Part shown: piece after piece, positions 12,390 through 25,700 of the stretch | Position numbering within the stretch: the stretch's first letter is position 1 | Layout of the letters: each line of letters opens with the position of its first letter | NCBI GenBank assembly: GCA_032718565.1 | Contig: JAVGVS010000004.1 | Span: forward strand, 7,334,029-7,398,028 | Origin: Distichodus sexfasciatus | Taxonomy: Eukaryota > Chordata > Actinopteri > Characiformes > Distichodontidae | Length of the DNA: 64,000 nucleotides | Direction: 5' to 3' | Translations under genes and position numbers: made by a program | Notes under the pieces: generated by a model | Databases searched by the model: none | What the model was told of the DNA's origin: nothing | Seen by the model: the letters and a program-made list of their open reading frames with translations, nothing else

Positions 12390-12573
12390 TAGGGTTGCCA
12401 CCTGTCATGGTTTTGCCGGGACTGTCCTTTTTAATGCTCTGTCCAGCGGGGGGAAAAAATCACTCCCCCGAGACACTGAATGTTAGGTCAGATGCGTTTC
12501 CGCTTATATGCTAAGTGATTGGTCAGACTGGCGAAATGTCTTGTTTTTTTGTCAGACCTAGGTGGCAACCCTA
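12390..12573. mobile_element. Small hAT-like MITE, 184 bp, 8-bp TSD
   Basis: Inverted termini 'tagggttgccacctgtc' and 'gacctaggtggcaacccta' are flanked by the perfect 8-bp duplication 'gccacccc' (12382-12389 and 12574-12581). Confidence 0.9.
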
Positions 12574-14116
12574 GCCACCCCTGATTAGATTCCATCCATA
12601 CTTAAATCTGCCGCTGCTTTAAAGAAAGATAAAATTGCTTTGGTAATGGGCAGTATGCTTAAATTCCTCCCAAATTTCCCAAGCCAGTGGAGACTGGTGT
12701 AGCTACACGTTAACGTTAACACAGTAATATATAACACATTATATATAATGGAACTCATGGTAGCTATCAACTCTAGATTTTTTTGTCTATTATTTCTCAA
12801 ATCAAACAGCAATCAAAGCAGACTGGATTCTCCAGGGTCAAGAGCAATGTAGTCGCCCCGATGGTTTTTAGGGGCTAGAGCACAAATCTGACCCACAGTC
12901 AGCTGACAAATGTGACCAATATTTGCTATACAACATTTAACTCTCAAACAGGAATGTTTTACAATATCTTAGCACAAGCTAACTTTGGTATAAAGCAAAA
13001 TGTCTCAACAAGCTGCTGCATGTTATCTAAATATGAATCTTCTCATAAGATATAATCCCTGTATCATCCATTCATTTTTTCCACATTATACCAAAAACCC
13101 AGACACTTTTTTCAATATTTATTTCCAAGAATAAAATGAAAAAAGGAATAAACATCATTTTCAGATTTCCCATTCTGTGCTCAATTGAAAGAATGGAAAA
13201 CACGCACTCATATTGCATTTTGGTTTTCCAGTGGGCACAACTTGCTGCTCATACACATGGATAGCTTTATTTTATTCTGCATCTGTGATTTTCATTCCTT
13301 TTTTACAGTCTTCTGCGTGTAATGGTCACTTCTGGGTCATACCACTTGCGCAATAAAAAATTACAGCATGTGTCTTCAATTTTAAATTTTTTTAGCGTAA
13401 AATGAGACATTAAAAAATTTACATGTTAATCATTTCTTCAATTTGGTTTTGTAATGGAATATTGAAAAAAGGACTTTTTTTTTGGCTTTTGGGTTTAATG
13501 TGAAAAATTAATGAACAAATGATACATTGCTAGCGAGGTAAATGAATGGATATCTTTTTTTATATGTAATAGGGTTTGTATGTCCAGTTTTGGGGTCTAC
13601 TACTAGAAGACGGCTCATGATTTTGCCCTTCGTTGCCACATTAAGCCCTGGCGTTGCTAACCTTGCACCACGGGTAATGGAAGGCCTGAGGGCTGCATAT
13701 GGAGCGCTATGCTATGGAACTGTCAAACTGTGTTGCCTATGACAAGAAAAAATGTATGCATTCCTGCATGAAGCATTCCAGTGAGACCCAGAGACCAAGG
13801 AAACGAGCCTACGCCTCTAAGTAGGGTAAAAGTTAAGGGTTTTGGGACTAAATCTTTCTTTCCCTCATTATTTGACCCATTCTTGACAGCAATTTCCTCG
13901 CAGTAATTACTGGGGGCAGCAAAACACTGCCAATGTCTCACTGCCTGACGTCCTAGTCGAGTGTTATAACCGAGCCCACTTCCAGTCCGAGTCTGATCTT
14001 TAGATTTAGGGATTGCTGGGGTGATTTTTTTTTTTTTTTTTACTGCGTGATACTTTATGCATAGTCATAAGAAATTAAGGTTTTTCCTTACAAAAATCTT
14101 TCGCGAGGCGGCTTAA

Positions 14117-14802
14117 GCTTTGTTCACACTGCACTGTTTTAAATCTGTTGGTATTGAGTTTGCTGACTGGAAAAGTCCTCGATCGGGAGCAGCCCTAGTC
14201 TGACTAGCGAGCGCTGTGTGTGAACACCACAAGGACTCGGAAGAGGCAGGAAACCTCACTTTACCTCCATACTGACCACACAAGCTAAAATTCTGTGTAC
14301 CTTGTTAATCAGATTCCCAACAAAAAAAATTGAACAGCAGACCAAAAACAAAATCGAGATCTGATCTGATTTCCGACTGGAAAAAGGAAAAAGTCTTTAC
14401 AGAAATATATCTTGATTTTCAGTATTTTAATTTCCAACTTGCCATTCTTATTTATGTATTAACTCATACGTAAAAAGAGGAGGTACTAGAACGGTTAACT
14501 GCAGTTGATGTATACAATATCATGTGTAAAATTCCATCTATTGTTTTACCTCGTACATTAAATTTTTGTTTTGGATTAATGTTATTGTGCTTGTTTGTTT
14601 AGAAGCTATGTTAAACCCTAGGAAAGGCGATCTATTCTGACTAAATGTATTGGAAATGTATTCCTTCCCAAAACTAACATTTCTCTCTTTTTTTTTCTTT
14701 TTTTTTTATTTACATTTTGGTTTTGGAAATGCATATTTTAAAAACAAAAAACGAACGAATGTGATACATGGATTTACACCGAGGTGTAGTGTGAACAAGG
14801 CT
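14117..14802. mobile_element. piggyBac-like MITE flanked by TTAA
   Basis: Inverted ends 'gctttgttcacact' and 'agtgtgaacaaggc' are flanked by TTAA at 14113-14116 and 14803-14806, the piggyBac target site. The element is 686 bp with no transposase frame. One base of uncertainty remains in the terminal alignment. Confidence 0.7.
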
Positions 14803-15230
14803 TTAATGCTCATGTAGGCTACCATCATTAAACCTCACCAGATAACCTCACAGCCATCATCAGCATGACGGACCGCAACGCGGCTAACGACGGGAGGCTG
14901 CTCTTTCTAGCTTTGCGTGGAGACACTTTACCGTAACTCTAAGTGCTAACACTGCCGAAGGAGCGCCAGGCGACTAGTGCACAATGACCAAATGTGAAGA
15001 TGAGAATCACACACACAGTCACCCTGTAACACACTGTACAGTATGCACACACATACATACACACACGAGCACCACTTTAATGGCCTCAACGATTCTAAAG
15101 TATGCAGTTCATGTATAAGTGGAAATGTTGCTTGCCAAAACGAAATATGATATTACGAAATAAATAGAAATGAGTAACCAGCGTCTGTTTCTTTCGTACT
15201 TGATGAAACGTTATTGGAGTGTAATAACCA

Positions 15231-16523
15231 ACGTTGGGGAAGAAAACTTTTAAACAGCAGTTTTTCAAGCTATAAGCTACTTCTGATTAAACTAGATGCT
15301 ACAAGCTACAGAGAAGTTTCTACAAAAAGTTACTAAATTCAAGCTATTTCATCTAGTAATTCTTCATATCTGTGCTGGAAGGTAAAGCAAATTCATATAA
15401 AAATTAGGGGTGGAAATTTAACGCGTTAATTGCGATTAATTAATTTGGAAAAAAAAAAAAAACGCGTTACAAAAATAACGCATTTAATCACACTTTGCAT
15501 TCCAAGCAAAGGAGAACTTTTGTCAATGCACGATTTCCTGGTCCACTGATTACACGAGCTGCAAAAATGGAAGAATCAGAAGAAAGCGCATTGCTAGGAC
15601 TGATCGGAGGCAAATTTCATTGCAAAAGACTACCTGACGGAAGCCTTGATAAAAGCGTGGTTTTGTGCAAACTGTGCAAAAAAGGAGTTTGCATACCACC
15701 GAAGCACTTCAACCGTACGGTACCATCTAACATGTTGCAGCGAGCACAGAAACTGGGGGAGCTGTTAGCGCTAGCAGTCCCAGTTCGAGTACCAACAAAA
15801 GGTGTCGGCAGGTGTCTGTTTTGAATTTTTTCAGAGATGAAAAGAGCTTGAGTTTACAATATTCGTGTCCATGTCTATTATTTGATTCTGTCGCCCACTA
15901 AAACCCTTTTAAATAATAAAAAAAAAAACATTCGCGCTTTAGGGCAAATTTTCTTGTGCGATTAAATGCGATTAATCAAGATTAATAAATTACAAAGCCT
16001 CTAATTAATAAGATAAATTTTTTTAATCGAGTCCCACCCCTAATAAAAATGAAACATGGCAAAATATGAAGATGTATATTGTTCAATAGCGTCACGTCAA
16101 ATCACAGCAAGGTTTCAATTGTTTTGGAGGTGGTGTGCAAGTTACATTAAAAAAAGTTCTGTCCGTTTCGCCTTTCAGCTTCATACATTTTTGTAAAAAC
16201 GGCCCCAGACTTTCACTTCCGTCTTGGCCAAGGTGGACCGCATCTCCCAGCTGTCAAGAGTGCGCATGTGCTGTGTGGACACGGTAGTCCATGAGACGCC
16301 ACTGCTGCCAAATCAACACCAATCGCCAACACCTGCTCTTTGTGAAGAGAGAAGACCTTTTGGCTTTTTTGTAACGTTGTAACATTTAGCTACTCCACTG
16401 CTAATTGTAAAAAAAAATATTCGAAAAGCTAGTTCTTTAAAACTGCCTTTGCTATTGAAGCTTTTAAAAAAAAAGTTAGTAGCGCATCTAATTTGAATGA
16501 GCTATTCCCCAACACTGAGTAGC
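15231..16523. mobile_element. DNA element with 'gttggggaa' ends, interrupted by a hAT copy
   Basis: Left end 'caacgttggggaa' and right end 'ttccccaacactg' form an inverted pair, with internal 'agctac' and 'aagct' motifs. A hAT element (15405-16042) is inserted inside. A related right end lies near 51.05 kb. No clear duplication was seen at its edges. Confidence 0.6.
15405..16042 (+). mobile_element. hAT element remnant with BED zinc-finger frame
   Basis: Termini 'taggggtgg' and 'ccaccccta' are flanked by the perfect 8-bp duplication 'ataaaaat' (15397-15404 and 16043-16050). The subterminal 'acgcgttaa' and 'gcgattaat' words recur at both ends. A plus-strand frame (15495-15824) contains 'VVLCKLCKKG' followed by 'HFNRTVPSNMLQRAQ', the BED-finger part of a hAT transposase; the catalytic region is absent. 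Confidence 0.88.
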
Positions 16524-16799
16524 ACACACGTCTCTCCTGTGACTGAACAAAAAAATGTTACTTCCATGTTCAAGGCATGTTCAGCTGTTTCCTCCTTCTA
16601 CTACTGAAAACCAACAGCAGATAGAAATATGTGGTCAAATATAAGTGATGTCCAAGTCTGGGGCTTGTCATATGTATAGATAACTTTGCCAAATACATAA
16701 AAAGCATTTTGAAATCAGCAATGTCTCCTCATTTACTGTATAAAAATTGCTCCCAGCATTAATCTAAGTCACAATGACGTGTCTAATGCCAAACAGCCT

Positions 16800-16995
16800 C
16801 ATTCTTTCAGTTTTTACATGACGTCCTTGAGAATAACACATAGTTTAAAAACAGAAATAGTGGATTATCTACTGATGTTGTATGGTATTTCTGAAGTGCA
16901 GACAAAATAGAAAAATAGTGAACTGAACCGAAAACTGTGACCTGAAACCGCGATACGAAGCGAACCGTGGATTTTGTGAACCGTTCCACCCCTAA
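16800..16995 (-). mobile_element. Fragment of a hAT-like element
   Basis: Only one terminus is seen: read on the minus strand it begins 'taggggtggaacggttc' followed by 'acggttcg'. A matching left end was not found, so this is a truncated copy. Confidence 0.5.
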
Positions 16996-18279
16996 TATAT
17001 ACAGTATATGCGTCTGTAATTTAAAAACTGGTTAACATTGGCCAAGATTATGGGTAAAGATAAAGAGCTCGTTTTGTCAGGCTCACAGTGTAGTTAGTGT
17101 ACGTGTGTTGTGTTGAAGATGTTACTCATATGAAGATCCAACTTACACACAAAAAGACACTTACACAGCTGACTTTTCCCTCCCAAAGTTCATTACCTTA
17201 TATCAATTTTACAATCATTTTTTACAGTACAATCGATAAACCCTCATCCTCCCTCTCTCCCTTTATCCCTCCCTCCTAGCCCTAATAAATAAAACAGCAG
17301 TTGAGAAGAGCTGGACCACAGCCTGCACTCCAAAGAGGTCGAGAAGCAAGGGGGAGATGAAGGAAAGAAAAAAACTAATTTAGGAACATACAGAGAGAGG
17401 AGAGACAGAAGCAGGATTAAAGAGGGCAGGGTGGAACAACAGACAGGCAGCACTAAAAAAAAACAAAATTGATGAAAACGTACAAAAAACGAATTTGATT
17501 AAAAGCCGCTTAGGCAGAAATTCTGCAGTGTGAAATTCCCTTTTGAGTTGAGGAATGCCATGGTCCTTTCAGTCCAGAGAAGCCAAAGATGCTAACGCCG
17601 CTTACACCGCAAAATAATCAGTGTTATTTAGCCACGTTAGCGTCTTTGGGTGCATCACCCCTTTAAATACTAGAGTCCACCACTGGTCAGGACTGGATTA
17701 ACTCCTAACAGTTCAAGTCTGGTTCCAATATAATACCACAAGATAAATGACCCGGTACAGGACAGATCAACTCCCAAAACTTCTCATCCACTCATCTAAA
17801 CTGAAGAAAATAAATATTAACATACAGACAAAAAGAGATAAACCATCTTCAGTTATTTGTTTCAGAACAGGGATTTCAACATTATTTTCTAAAGTTCCTT
17901 GTCATTGTCGTCAACTGTAAGTTTCTCCGGTGTAATTATTGCTGAATCTGATGCTCACGGTTGCAGCTCGTCCCGGTAATTGTTGGTCCACTTTTGAGAC
18001 GAAAAGTCTCAACGAGGCTGAAGCCATCAAAATAAATACTGAGGCGGTCACACACGCACACACATACTGAGGATTTCCCAATGTAGTTTCAGTCATTTGT
18101 CTCTTAAAATGTAACAGATGAGCAGGAGGAGTGGTGGAAAGGAGGACCTGCCTCTCTCCTGCCGCACCCCAACACGCTCAGTCCTGCTGAAATGATGGAC
18201 GGACGGACGGAAGAAACTGACCGCTCTGCAACGGGAACAGGTCCAAAATGAGAGCTCATTAAAGCCACCTGGCGGTCAG

Positions 18280-18695
18280 ACAGAGAAGAAAAAAGGAGGA
18301 GGGTTCCAGAAACCGTCGGTCCATGAGCAGCTGAGAGAGATAGAAGAAGGGAGATAGAGAGAGGAACAGAAGGAGAGAACGAAAGACAAAAAAGGAAGAC
18401 CGGAAGAGAGAGGGGAAAGATAGGAGAGAGGAAGAGAAAGACAGAGACAAAGGGAGGGGAATGAAAGAAAGGAGACAGTATGAGAGAAAAGTCGGAGAGA
18501 AGAGAGTGGATGAGATAAAGGGGGAAAGGAACAAGAAGTAAAAGAATTCAAGAAAGGAAGAGGCAACAAGTGAAAAAAGGGCGGATGAGCGAGTGTGAGG
18601 GAAAGAGGGTGAGACAGAAAGACGGTGAGATGTGAAAAGCAGAAAGAGACGGATAGCGTTAGAGACAGCAAGAGGAAGAGAGGATGATAAGAAGG
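18280..18695. repeat. Purine-rich (GA) tract
   Basis: Over 400 bp made almost wholly of A and G on the plus strand. It lies just past the likely gramd1a poly(A) site. Confidence 0.8.
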
Positions 18696-18763
18696 GGGCG
18701 GGACAGAGGGCAGAGACAGAGGTCAGCCACGCCCACCCGATACAGTGGTGACAGTACACACAG

Positions 18764-18769
18764 TTTATT
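18764..18769 (-). terminator. Candidate gramd1a poly(A) signal (AATAAA)
   Basis: Plus-strand TTTATT reads AATAAA on the gramd1a strand, about 245 nt after its stop codon. It is the first such hexamer found in that direction. Confidence 0.5.
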
Positions 18770-19011
18770 GCTTTAGAGTCTCTGCAGACTGAGGTGTGTT
18801 TCAGTCACAGTATGAAGCTGCATCTGAGGCTTGTGGGTAATTTTACCCAGCCATTAAATTCATTAGAATCCTGTTAAAGTAAAAGTCACAATAGAGTACT
18901 GCAGGTCAAAACTGCACAGACGCCACGGACATGTCCCAAATCGCACTACACCCTGCAACACGCCCTCAAAGAGCTGTTACTGTGGAGTCTGTGTGTGTGT
19001 GTTGCAGAGTG

Positions 19012-19119
19012 TCAGGGGTCCGGAAGTGTGTCAGAGGGAGGTGCGTGAGCAGATGGAGAGTCCGGCACAATCTCAGGGGCTGTGATGCCTTGATGGAGCT
19101 TCTCCAGAGACTGCTTCAT
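19012..19119 (-). CDS. gramd1a: gramd1a exon 19 (last coding exon)
   Basis: Starts in phase 0 after acceptor 'ctctctcctgcag', encodes 'MKQSLEKLHQGITAPEIV' and a short Pro/Ser tail, and stops with TGA at 19012-19014. Confidence 0.95.
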   Translation of the reverse strand: MKQSLEKLHQGITAPEIVPDSPSAHAPPSDTLPDP

Positions 19120-19720
19120 CTGCAGGAGAGAGAGAGAGCGAGAGAGAGAGAGGGAGGAAGAAAATTAAAGAGAGTGGAAGAGAGAGGGTGGTGGAGAGAG
19201 AGAGGAGGAGGGTGAGAGAGAGTTAGAGAGGGAGGGGGAGGGAGAGACAGAGGGAGGGAGGGATAGAATTACAGAGAGAGAAAGAGGGAGGGAGAAAGAG
19301 TTGGAGAGACAGAGAGAGGGGGGGGGGGAAAGAGAGGTTGTGACTTCAGGATCACACCACTCACTTCAAACTTACACGCTGATCTCACAAGTTCACACAG
19401 AGACATTGTTTGGTTTAACATGGCTGGAAGAAGGGATGTGAGGACGACGTTGTGTGTGTGTTCTACCTGGTCTAGCAGGGTGACTGAGGACTGTAGGATC
19501 TGCTGCCATTTGCCCAGCTGAGCCTGATGCACCTGACGCTGCAACTGCAGAACCTGCGTCCACTCTGATACCGACTGCGGGAGAGCACTGTGAGGAGAAA
19601 GGGAGCGAGAGAGGGAGAACGGAATCAAAGAAAAAAGACAGAAGGGGATCAAAGTAGAGGGGGGCAGGGAGAGAAAAGAGATAGATGCGGGGAGACAGGA
19701 AAGGAAAAGGAGAAGAAGGG

Positions 19721-19777
<57 letters not shown>

Positions 19778-22700
19778 GAGGAGGATAAGGAGGAGAGACA
19801 GTGTTTGAAAAAGAAAGTGAGGGCAGGAGAGGGAGTGAGGAGAGAGAAAGAGGGAAAGAGTGGTGGGGAGAAAGAGGAAGAGAAGGAGAGTGTAAAAGAA
19901 TAGAAAGAAAGGAAGAGACATGAGATAAATGTCCACGTAAATAAGAGCATATTTTCCTCACCAGAATTGTTCTGACCTACGGACCTAAAATCTCACTTAA
20001 TCTCACTTATATAATCCCATTAACATTCAAACATTCGCCCCAAAAACATTCTGGAACAGACTCATTAAATGTGTTACATTTTATGATCATCTACTAATCA
20101 TTAAAGAATATTAGTGATATCCAAATAGTAATAATAATAAGCTACAAGTCATTAGCTTGAAGTATAATTTATTCTTTATTTAATTATTTATTATTAGTTG
20201 TTTAATTTGTCCTCTACTACAGACTTGACAATAAGTTTTATTCAGATTTCCCTATTAACTGAGTGATTATTTGCCATTGTAAACACAACACACAGTGCAC
20301 CACAACGAAATATGACCTCTGAATTTGACCCATCCTGTGAAGGAAGAGTGAGCAGCTAACATTAACACCCAGGGAGCAGTGCTCGGGGAAGGTACCTTGC
20401 TCATGAGTACCTCAGTGGTACCTTTACCGATTCAGGACTCGAACCAGTGACCTTCCACCTGCCCTATTTAAAGTATGAGCATCTGAAACAGGCTGCTAGT
20501 TCGTAGGGTAACGCTTAGGGCATTCACCCTGCGATCGGAAGGTCACTGGTTCAAATCCCAGATAGGTAAAGGTACCACTGAGGTACTCATGAGCAAGGTA
20601 CCTTCGCCAAGCATTGTTCCCCCAACCATATCAGCTGCCTACCGCTCCTTGACGGATGGGTCAAATTCAGAGGTCACATTTCGTTGTGGTGCGCACCACC
20701 TCATGTGCAGCTCTGGGCAAAAGCTGTGTCTCCCCCTTGTGGTGACTAAATGAATAAAACGGACAATGTAAAAGCGTAAAAATCAAATACATCCCGATAA
20801 AATAAGGTCAACAAGGATCACATTAACGTCTGTTGGCTTGATTAATTTGGAGTGGTGCGTTTATGTGTGGGTGTGTTGCAGCACCTGTCGGAGAGGGAGT
20901 AGGAGTGCCAGGTCTCCAGTGTGTGAGCGGCTCGCTCCAGAGCCCACAGCTTATAGAACAGCAGCATGTTGAGAGCTACTAAAACCACCAGACTAAACAC
21001 ATACACACAAACAAACACAGAACAACAACAAATAAGAATGCATTCTCATAACTCTCCACTGATATTAACACAAAGCATTTCTAAGAACAATACACATTCA
21101 TTAGAAATGTGACACAAAACACATGAAACCCAGAACATCTGTTCAACCATTCCCTAATGAAAAACTTCCCTGGTCAGGGGTCACATTACACTGTTAAGCG
21201 TCTCCATCTTTTAACACCTCCTATTCAGACCATCAGCTAATTACTGAGTTGCTCATTAACGGCCTTAACGAGCTGCAGCGTCTGGGACAGGCCTGAACAA
21301 GCCTTAAGCGTAAAAAGTGCTTTATAGGAGAACAAAAAAAAACCCAGAGACAACACTGTGAAGAAAGCAAACACTGTACCTGATACAGATCCTACATGCG
21401 AAGCGAGGCACGAGGGGAGCAACGGGGGGAAGAGAGAGAAGAGGAGGAGAGAGAGACGCAGCATAAAACAGTTAGTAAACAGAGAAGGAGAAAACGAGTA
21501 GAAAGTAACAGAATGACAAGAAAAAGCGAAAGAAGGGCAGACAACTAATTTGCAAGGCAGCAATACTACAGCTACCAGTAGGGGGCAGCAGTGCCACTCA
21601 GGGGCGGTTTACATTAAATAGCACTTACAACGAACCGATTTCCACTTGTTCAGATGAATTACACACTGCACTCCGATTTTGAGGACATTCCATGTAGATA
21701 AGGATGAGTGTAGCTAAATATGGTGCTGCCCCTAAAACCCTAACCCTGACCTAAGTAACGAGTATGAAACTTTTCTAACCCCAACCCTCGTTTTCTTGCA
21801 TTCTTTTGAACACAAACAATATCTTGGCAACAACAAGACATCATCACAGTTTTTCATCCCCAAAGGTAGGTCTGTTTCAAATCTGCAGGTGTAGAGTATG
21901 ACTTTTTGAGATGCTTCCGTTTGGAAAGTGGCTGTGATTTTTCAGGACAAACTCCACAAAACAGCTTCTGTCCCATAGCTAGACTCAGCAAAGCCCAGCA
22001 TTTCCATTTGCATTTACAGCATTTAGCATACGCTCTTATCCAGAGTGACCTCCATGTACTGATTTCAGAGACTGGTGCAACTTGGGATTAAGGGTCTTGC
22101 TCAGAGACCCAATGATGGCAGTGCTGGAATCTAACCCATGACTTCTTGGTCTAGAGGTGAGTGTCCTAACCACTAGACCAACTCCCACATCAGCATGCCC
22201 AGCACACTGTTGCGCTTTGAATGTACATTTACAAGCGTCATGTCCACGGTTTGCATTCGCATATTTACCCTGTTAACTTGAGCCATATTAAATTCATATT
22301 TTTCGTTGTTGTTACTGCCTAATTCATTGTCTGTACAGTATAGTCATGTCAAACTGCTGCTGAAAGTACATTCCATGATTGTAAACGGTAGTTTTCTCCA
22401 CTTGACTGCTGTTAAAATATTTGCACATATTACTGAACTCCTCACATAACGAAACTGCACATCTTTTCTACTTCTAGCTTAGACTTTATAGCTGTTATTT
22501 AATAGATAGCCTGTGTAACATTTTACTGAAATTTTTACTGAACTGCTACAGATCTTTTGCACGTTGTGATTCCGAAAGCATCCCCAAAATAAGACCATGT
22601 TAGAAACACATGGACACACACCACACACACTGTTGTGACTCACATGAAGCTGATGATCAATAAGATGGTGGAGACGTTGTTGCTGCCAGCTGAGCGCCAC

Positions 22701-25700
22701 CTGTCTCCCATCTTCATGTACTGGCCACCTAAACATACACCATCATCATCACTATTATCATCATCATCATTGTTATGCTGAGACTCCACATCTCACCACC
22801 ACACCACCATCTCAACCTCAATTTGAAGCAGTGCATACTGGATTTTACCATCAGGACTAAAGAAGCTGACAGCTGTTGTGCTTTACAATGGGGAGCCCCA
22901 ACCACCGGGCCGCAGACCAGTACGGGGCCTTGTACTAATGTGCTAATTATGTGTAAAGACTGTATGAAGTCTTAATATTTTACGGTATAAAAAAGACGTA
23001 CATTCTGACGGTGTGTACGCCCAAACAGAAGAAGAAGACTATCAGAGATCGGTAGTATTCTTAAAGTTTTCAACGGAACTGCAAAGCTTTCTTTCTGCAC
23101 TGTCAATGCTGAACTTCACAGGATTTGTACAGAAAATAGACGTTACACTTTAAGCATTCACGACAGGGTAAAGATAACAGCACACGTGCTTTGTACTGGT
23201 AGCGTGTATTTTCAGGGACAGTTCCCTTGAGAGCAACCTACGGTTAAGGGTCTTGCTCAGGGAGCCAGTGGAGGTAGTGCCAGAGATAGGATTCGAACCC
23301 GCAACCTCTCAGTCCGGAGGCGAGTGTCCTACAAGTAGGCTGTCAACACCCCATTATTGTTATACCCTCACACCTTGGCAATGAAACACCATTCTGACTC
23401 TGACTGTGTTCGGAAAATTAGTCCGTGAAGTGCAGCTGAGGTTCAGGAGAATATTTTCTGAATCCTTAAAAGTTCTCTTGAATCTCAGCTGCCGTTCTGT
23501 GTTGCTCCACTAGAGGTCGGTGTGGTTGCACGTGACATTTCGGGACTCACCTGCATCTCTACGTTCTCTCTCGTCGACGAGGCCCCGCTCCGCCCGCTCC
23601 CCAGCTCCGCCCCCTGGTCCCTCTCTCTCACCCGCCCGCCTGGAGCAGGTACGCTTGCGTCTGCGAAGGGCGGGAGGAGCTTTGGAGGCATCCGCGCTGG
23701 GGGCCTCGCCCACGCCCACCACCGACACCTCCGACTGCAGCAGTGTTTCCAGCTTACACACCTCCACCTCTAAACACACACACAGATATACACAGAACCT
23801 TGTTAAAAATTGGGTCTCATTTACCAAATGTTCTTAAGAAAAAAAATGTGTTCTTAACATCCTTTGACACAGTTTTCACTAAGACATGTACAAATGTTGA
23901 AAAATTGATCAGAGGTAAGAACAGAATCTCCAAATGGTGAAGAGCAAATTTTACTGCATGCATGTTTTTGTCTCTTCTTCAATTCTGCAGAGAATACTAT
24001 ACAGTACAGTAATCATACAATTATACAGAATATTAAACTAATTAAAAGTCAACTTTCTTAACAACAAATTGGGTATTATTATGTGCATCTGGGTTTGATT
24101 CATAAAGAAGTTGTGGAGTTGTACCCATGTGTCTGTAGTACTCCTCTATCCCACTCCAGGTGTTTTTCTCTATCAGCGTTTTAACCAGGCTCCAAGGCTG
24201 CTTCCTGTAACGGATATCGGATGACACCCTGCCAACACACACATGTAAATAGGTTACGCTATTTAATCTTGAATCTTTCACTCTCACTGTCAACATGGTG
24301 ATTATCGAGGAGCAGCAGATTCAAAGTGATTTGATTTTTCAGAGACCAGTCGATTTTGACTCTGACCCGTCTTAACTGATAGCTATTTATTTTTTGTTTA
24401 CATTCATCTATTATGTCAAAGTCAAAGTCAACTTTGTCATCTCTGCTATATACTGTAGAGATATAGAGAGACGAGACGACGTGGCTCCAGTTCTTACAGG
24501 GCAATAAGAAATAGGGAACAAAGATCAAATAAGGCACATGGAATAAAAAATATACATAAATAGAATACAAAATATACATTTTAAACTAGAAATGGAACAT
24601 TAAATGTAAACTTTAAACTAGAACTAGAAATAGAAGTAGAAAGAGAGACAATTTGGATGCAGTATTAACCTACAAGAGTAGGTTAACATGAAAAATTCTA
24701 CCTCTATCTCTTAAAAAGTATGACTAACATTTACGTTTGTGCAGATATTTTGACAGTAGTGGAGAACCAGAGTCTGTGCAATATTTTTCAATAATGTTTT
24801 AAGCATACTTCGTCTTCTACATTGTAATAAAACCCCTACATATTTTTGACATTTTTTAAAAAACCCTCTCACAAGAGGAAATGAAAAGCAACAAAAGTTA
24901 TGAACCAAACCATGGCATAAAAATCATTGTATGAACCTAATTCGAAGAACTGTTATACCCTAGTTTATATGTGCAGCTGCATGTCTTACCTGAGGCGACT
25001 CTTCTGCTTGCTGACGGCTGTGATGCAGTATCTATGGACGGTGTAGAAGTAGTCCTGGTATGGAATGCCTGATGTGATGACCTCCGAGTCCACCACATAA
25101 CACTCACCTCGACAGCTGTTCTTATACAGAGTCTACACACACACACATACACACACACACACAGAAAAGCAAACGAACATTAGACCATTAAAGAATATTA
25201 ATATAACAACAAACAATCAAGAGACAGATGTAGGTGTGTTGTACCCACCTGTGTCTCAACCACGGGGGCAGTTTTGGGGCCAAGGGGGTTGTTGATGGCG
25301 ATGGTGTAACTCAGAACTCGGGTCCTGTGCCCACTGCTGCTGTCCACCTGCCAGTCTTGAACCGACAGATCTGACAGGAGAAGAGTAAATATTCATACGT
25401 TAAGGGTTTCAGAAACGATCCGACAGCCATCTCCACAGTGACACCTATAGCCTCTTTGTCTACTTTAACATCATGATAATGCTGCTGTATCAAACAACAA
25501 CTCAGTCGAGTGCCGGAACTTGACTGTCAGTACCTATTTCAGATATTTTAAATCACAATGCAACAAAGAAACAAAAACTTTCAATTAATCAGAACACAGA
25601 AAATTGAGACTTTAACCACTGTTTTAATAAATAAATTGTAAGCTAAGAAACTGCTTTAAAATCTTATATCCTGATTTTATATATATACATAAAATCCACT

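Larger units (their letters stand above)
9623..18763. other. Intergenic region between convergent scn1b and gramd1a, transposon-rich
   Basis: No gene is supported here. It holds the scn1b 3' end (an AATAAA lies at 10210-10215), SINE and DNA-transposon copies listed separately, AT-rich unassigned sequence and, at 18.28-18.70 kb, a long purine-rich tract that would be polypyrimidine in the gramd1a direction. Confidence 0.6.

Noticed and set aside
18259..18759. Long open frames across the GA/CT tracts (also 19269-19961 and 28230-28669)
   Set aside because: They read simple-sequence DNA as Ser/Leu/Pro/Phe runs; two overlap real gramd1a exons in part and are artefacts of stop-free repeats.
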